This document shows, piece after piece, positions 61,201 to 64,000 of a stretch of DNA of 64,000 nucleotides. Position 1 is the first letter of the stretch. Every line of letters starts with the position of its first letter. Origin of the DNA: Spirochaetales bacterium (GTDB lineage: Bacteria > Spirochaetota > Spirochaetia > DSM-2461); NCBI GenBank assembly GCA_016936555.1, contig JAFGXR010000034.1, forward strand, positions 1-64,000. The letters are read 5' to 3'. A program made the translations under genes and the position numbers. The notes under the pieces are model-generated. The model saw only the letters and a program-made list of their open reading frames with translations, was not told the origin of the DNA and ran no database searches.

Positions 61201-64000
61201 ATATCGACTGCTGTAATACCATCATTATCCGTAAGATCCGCCAGCAGATTGATATTTCCGCTGATATCCGTACCACCGCCGTTCAATCCAAAATTGGATA
61301 TATCGGGGAAGGTTTCATCCAGTGTGATCGTTCTGGTCAATTCAATACTCTGAGCCCCTTCAATATCCTCAGCCATAAACTGAATATGGATATAGTTTTC
61401 AGCCGACACGGTATTCCAGGCTTTAGAACGGTAGAGTTCTCCTGTCGAGTTGATCTGAAGTTTCCAAACACCGCTCTGGAAATCGGAAATTTCATACCAG
61501 GTCCCTTCTCTTTCGAAGGGATCATTGGTGCCGTTTGCTCCATCGAGGTCGAAGGAATCGACATAATCGCCGTCACCGTTAATGTCAATTCTGGCATAAA
61601 CAGCATCGACAGCTTCATTATCCGTTGCCGTACCGATTATCAGAATGGCACCGCCCAATGTTGAATTATCAGAAGGTGTTGTAACACTGACAACCGGCTT
61701 ATCAAGATCCGGACTGATATTGAAACTGTACGACGAGATAGTTGTCTGATTGCCGGCGGCATCGGTCGCTCTGATTTCAACAGGATAATTATATGTTCCG
61801 TCACCATTATCTGTGGCATCATCTGTTACAGCTGACGTAACGGAATTGAAAGTGTAATTCCAGTTGTAAGTTCCGGAAAGAGTTTCCCAGGAACCTGTAA
61901 GTCCGCGTTTCATTTCTACAGAGGCGATTCTTTCATCGGTGGTTGTTCCCTGGATGGTGACTTCGCCTGTTACCAGAGCGCCGTCTGAAGGGTACTGGAT
62001 GTTTATAGCAGGATCGACCGTGTCAATTGTTACGGACCGTTCTTTGACCGTGCTGTTTCCGGCAATATCCGTTGCTTCATAAACCAGAGTTATGGAATCA
62101 TTTTCATAGGCATCGGGAAGTCTCTCGAGAGCGAAATCCCAGACATATTTACCTGCGACTGAATCGTAGTAGTACTCACCGGTTCCTTCAGTCGTTATAA
62201 GCCCCACACCGGGATCGGAAGTGAGCTCGACCGAAGTGACATTGTCGGACTGAACAGCTGTGATTGTCAGAGAATTAATTGCGAGATTGTCATAAGCTTC
62301 ACCGTCCGTTGTAACGTTTCCGCTGACATAGGAACCCTGCGCGGGAGAATTCACAGTTATAACAGGAGAACCAGAGTCTTTGAGAACCATGGTTTTCAAA
62401 GTCTGTCCGCTGTATTTCGACCAATCAACAGGTATGGCGGCCGAAGTGGCATCGGCACCGTTCAATTCGAAGTAATAGAGATCGTCGGAGACCGGAAGTG
62501 CATAGGACCAGGGCACATAGGTTGAATTACTTCCTGCAACAACACTGCCGGATACATCTGTTCCGTTCTGCAGCAAAAGGAGAGACGAGGCATCAAAAGC
62601 GTCATCATCTTCGGCTGTTCCGGATATTTTTGCACCCGTTCCGAGCAGAGGTATATCTGTTGCAACCATACCGGAGAAATTGCTTTCTACCGCAGCTGTA
62701 TTCGTATCAACTGCGCTGACAGAGTAAGTATAGGTGGCACCGGCTTTGGCACTCAAATCGGCATACCAGGTTATGGATGAATCTTCATCGGCTCCATTTA
62801 TAACTCTGACAGGAGTCGGAACACCATCGAATGTTAAAACGATTGAATCGATATCAACCCCGTCACTGTCCAGAAGCACGCCGGCGAGAATATAGTCGTC
62901 AGCCGAGACATAGGCCGTTGAGAGCTGGGAGAACACACTGATTCCCGACAGACTCAGAGAGGGCATATCCTCTTCCTGATCAATGGCAAAGGAAAGACTT
63001 TCATCGACGCTGTTGCCCGCGGAATCGACAGCCGTTACTGTGATGGATATTGGTCCATCGGCATAATATCCAGAAGGAGTCAGATCGAGATTGTAGCTCC
63101 AGCTGTATGTTCCCGTAACGATCTGATCATTCAGGTCGGCCAGGGTTCCCGGTCCGTCAATATCGATTACAACAGAACTGATGGTCGATAAAGCATCGCT
63201 GACAGTTCCCTGAATGATATAGCTCTCACCATTGACTACTGAAGATCCGTTGAGATTGATGAAAGAGACAACCGGAGGATCATCATCAAAGAAGATATCT
63301 CTTTTCACAACAGTGCTGATTTTACCGACAAGGTCGGTCGCTCTGATGAGAACCTCATTATTTCCGTCGGAAAGTTCTGAAGTTATATCGAGAGTCATAT
63401 CAACACCGGTGTATTCGGTCCGGCTCGAATCAGCAGCCCAGTCAGAGCCGTTAATCATCATTTCAAAGTAAACAACATCTTCTACGGGTCCACCGTCCAG
63501 GAGATCACCATGAACAAGGCCGTTCGTTTCATTAATGGTTATTTCGAGGACAACATTGCTGTTCGTGGTAATATTTGTGCCGATCAATCCGTCTTCAATA
63601 ATAACGGGAACTGCCTGGTCGATATCGAATTCGACCGTTTCAGCAGATGCGAAAGGGGTTCTGTTGCCCGAAGAGTCTTCGGCGAGAACATGGATATACC
63701 ATTTTCCTTCTGCTCTCCCCGTATCAACACCTCCTCCGTCGATATCAAAATCATCGGAAAAACTCCAATAACCCGATGTCAACAAGGGAGTGTAATCACC
63801 AATCGTTGTGGAGGCTGCAGCGTTCTGATCGATTAAATAGTAGATCTTTTCAACGCCGACGCCCGCATCGGAGCTGGAGCCGCTGAATGTGAATATATCG
63901 CCGGACAGTGAATTGACTCCGATCTGTCCTGCACCGGGATTACTTACAGTCAGAGTTTCGGGAGCCGTCATATCGAGACGAATCGTGGAGAGGATTTCCG
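58233..64000 (-). CDS. Giant multi-Ig-like repeat surface/secreted protein, N-terminus beyond window
   Basis: Open frame continues to the right edge (..EILSTIRLDMTAPETLTV); repeated Ig-like modules (e.g. 'DLDKPVVSVTTPSDNSTLGGAILIIGTATDNEAVDAVYARI'), IPT-like segment, Ca-binding-like D-rich loops. Confidence 0.9.
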   Translation of the reverse strand, partial: EILSTIRLDMTAPETLTVSNPGAGQIGVNSLSGDIFTFSGSSSDAGVGVEKIYYLIDQNAAASTTIGDYTPLLTSGYWSFSDDFDIDGGGVDTGRAEGKWYIHVLAEDSSGNRTPFASAETVEFDIDQAVPVIIEDGLIGTNITTNSNVVLEITINETNGLVHGDLLDGGPVEDVVYFEMMINGSDWAADSSRTEYTGVDMTLDITSELSDGNNEVLIRATDLVGKISTVVKRDIFFDDDPPVVSFINLNGSSVVNGESYIIQGTVSDALSTISSVVIDIDGPGTLADLNDQIVTGTYSWSYNLDLTPSGYYADGPISITVTAVDSAGNSVDESLSFAIDQEEDMPSLSLSGISVFSQLSTAYVSADDYILAGVLLDSDGVDIDSIVLTFDGVPTPVRVINGADEDSSITWYADLSAKAGATYTYSVSAVDTNTAAVESNFSGMVATDIPLLGTGAKISGTAEDDDAFDASSLLLLQNGTDVSGSVVAGSNSTYVPWSYALPVSDDLYYFELNGADATSAAIPVDWSKYSGQTLKTMVLKDSGSPVITVNSPAQGSYVSGNVTTDGEAYDNLAINSLTITAVQSDNVTSVELTSDPGVGLITTEGTGEYYYDSVAGKYVWDFALERLPDAYENDSITLVYEATDIAGNSTVKERSVTIDTVDPAINIQYPSDGALVTGEVTIQGTTTDERIASVEMKRGLTGSWETLSGTYNWNYTFNSVTSAVTDDATDNGDGTYNYPVEIRATDAAGNQTTISSYSFNISPDLDKPVVSVTTPSDNSTLGGAILIIGTATDNEAVDAVYARIDINGDGDYVDSFDLDGANGTNDPFEREGTWYEISDFQSGVWKLQINSTGELYRSKAWNTVSAENYIHIQFMAEDIEGAQSIELTRTITLDETFPDISNFGLNGGGTDISGNINLLADLTDNDGITAVDISYNGGLSYESVYSGNTLSYSLDINKDSEATVGAGGLGLADNSAIVKVRLKVTDTTGYQSFSNLELSVDNIAPTGAYTGKVDDIGSAGGVYDAGNSITISGTAKDTGVVSSFGRVEVYIAQEGNIITPLTGAVSTSTTRDFGDGNGDVIYPLDSNASDFIVIDDTTEQGLIDNDGDGFIEDISYASGETSWATWFNTSYIDNNQAVEVHYVIYDKAGNASHYVEIMLIVGSDLDNDGTVEPSEQIAYPQAFQARRGLLYFELFGGTKTGFNLEIDDNLGNPTIFTSAPTTAVIIDTSSSVNYPEGDAVFTIRLYEGADLKLTKNISVEIKGADTAPPVLTMTALTQSSVVDGHLDQGDNGNGADYDISGTVKFQGTVTDDTMVQDIVLNIEGETPLILAEWDSGLFTAKNGGVITNQSLDWKEGHSVSFSYEWDSATITNIAELDLDVTFEARDYSNPTVSDVETYDIVPYIESITRTGFNTNRSKLGFYPLRRGETGVQINGYNLRAGGTGDSVMIGATSTSNSSASGEITTNVPAAAASGYLTVTVNSVTAINNLNSNSSTYNKESNPYVEGTSLWTDDRYIHIWQSDDNQTGSNRGYFTGSQDPIHPAMTMDGSGVLYASWSNYSLADVLVNSNDNDTTTRIFSSYDPAEHTDISYGTQLSVVYNANTYGNSSWDANGAGGVEVWRSGRTYYMEELYHDEMLMQFINQRVKTVGNISHISYYDTDTKSIKYDRKDLTSFQTAEQTSWINIDGYYDADDGTRVVGGTGSRNVNMKAGEYNAIDVTPSTLYPVIAYYDVANQKLKIAYSNSTNPSAANWTTQDVTANSSYSGKYVSMRIDSSGYVHLAYYKTSTGDLCYIKSTNNPTDGNTAYSFGPEVTVDSIGSVGMWADLSLNGASPVISYLDVSKVNSFDGLKIATIESSFDTNYDGSVDASDEVWETQNIPLAYEVDSKRTSIEFDTGNDNLWEKAIGYASSDYYRITYYIPE

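Noticed and set aside
58233-64000. CRISPR or tandem DNA repeat array inside the giant ORF
   Set aside because: Similarity is at the protein-module level (Ig-like); no regular short DNA repeats with spacers were seen

Overview
This 64 kb bacterial chromosomal window has dense operons on both strands. Gene content is consistent with a spirochaete-like organism, but that is inference only. I see no CRISPR array, rRNA, tRNA or intact transposase. Main blocks are: a PreA/DHODH-like oxidoreductase with a LacI regulator; MATE and isochorismatase genes; MCP and GGDEF signalling genes; tyrS; purine salvage genes (adenine deaminase, NCS2 permease, BMP-type ABC transporter); a histidine kinase with a REC-PP2C response regulator; a type II fatty-acid synthesis operon (fabH-fabG-fabF-fabZ-fabV-tetR); mobA; an AMP-forming acyl ligase; etfBA with an acyl-CoA dehydrogenase; a DUF342/FapA protein; a two-subunit xanthine-dehydrogenase-type molybdoenzyme with an NCS2 permease; AraC and a GH20 hexosaminidase; a PTS EIIA; a LuxR/MarR/hypothetical cluster; a heterodimeric ABC exporter; and a giant Ig-like repeat surface protein cut by the right edge, with a solute-binding protein downstream. 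The most interesting signal is upstream of tyrS: an unlisted short leader ORF with three consecutive Tyr codons (TAT TAT TAC), followed by a strong intrinsic terminator. This is a candidate Tyr-responsive transcription attenuator. Other notable signals are a perfect 7+7 bp palindrome near the LuxR gene with a degenerate copy upstream of marR, a perfect palindrome inside the fabH promoter spacer, an unlisted 53-aa zinc-ribbon gene, two decayed genes, and a pair of intergenic hairpin repeats.
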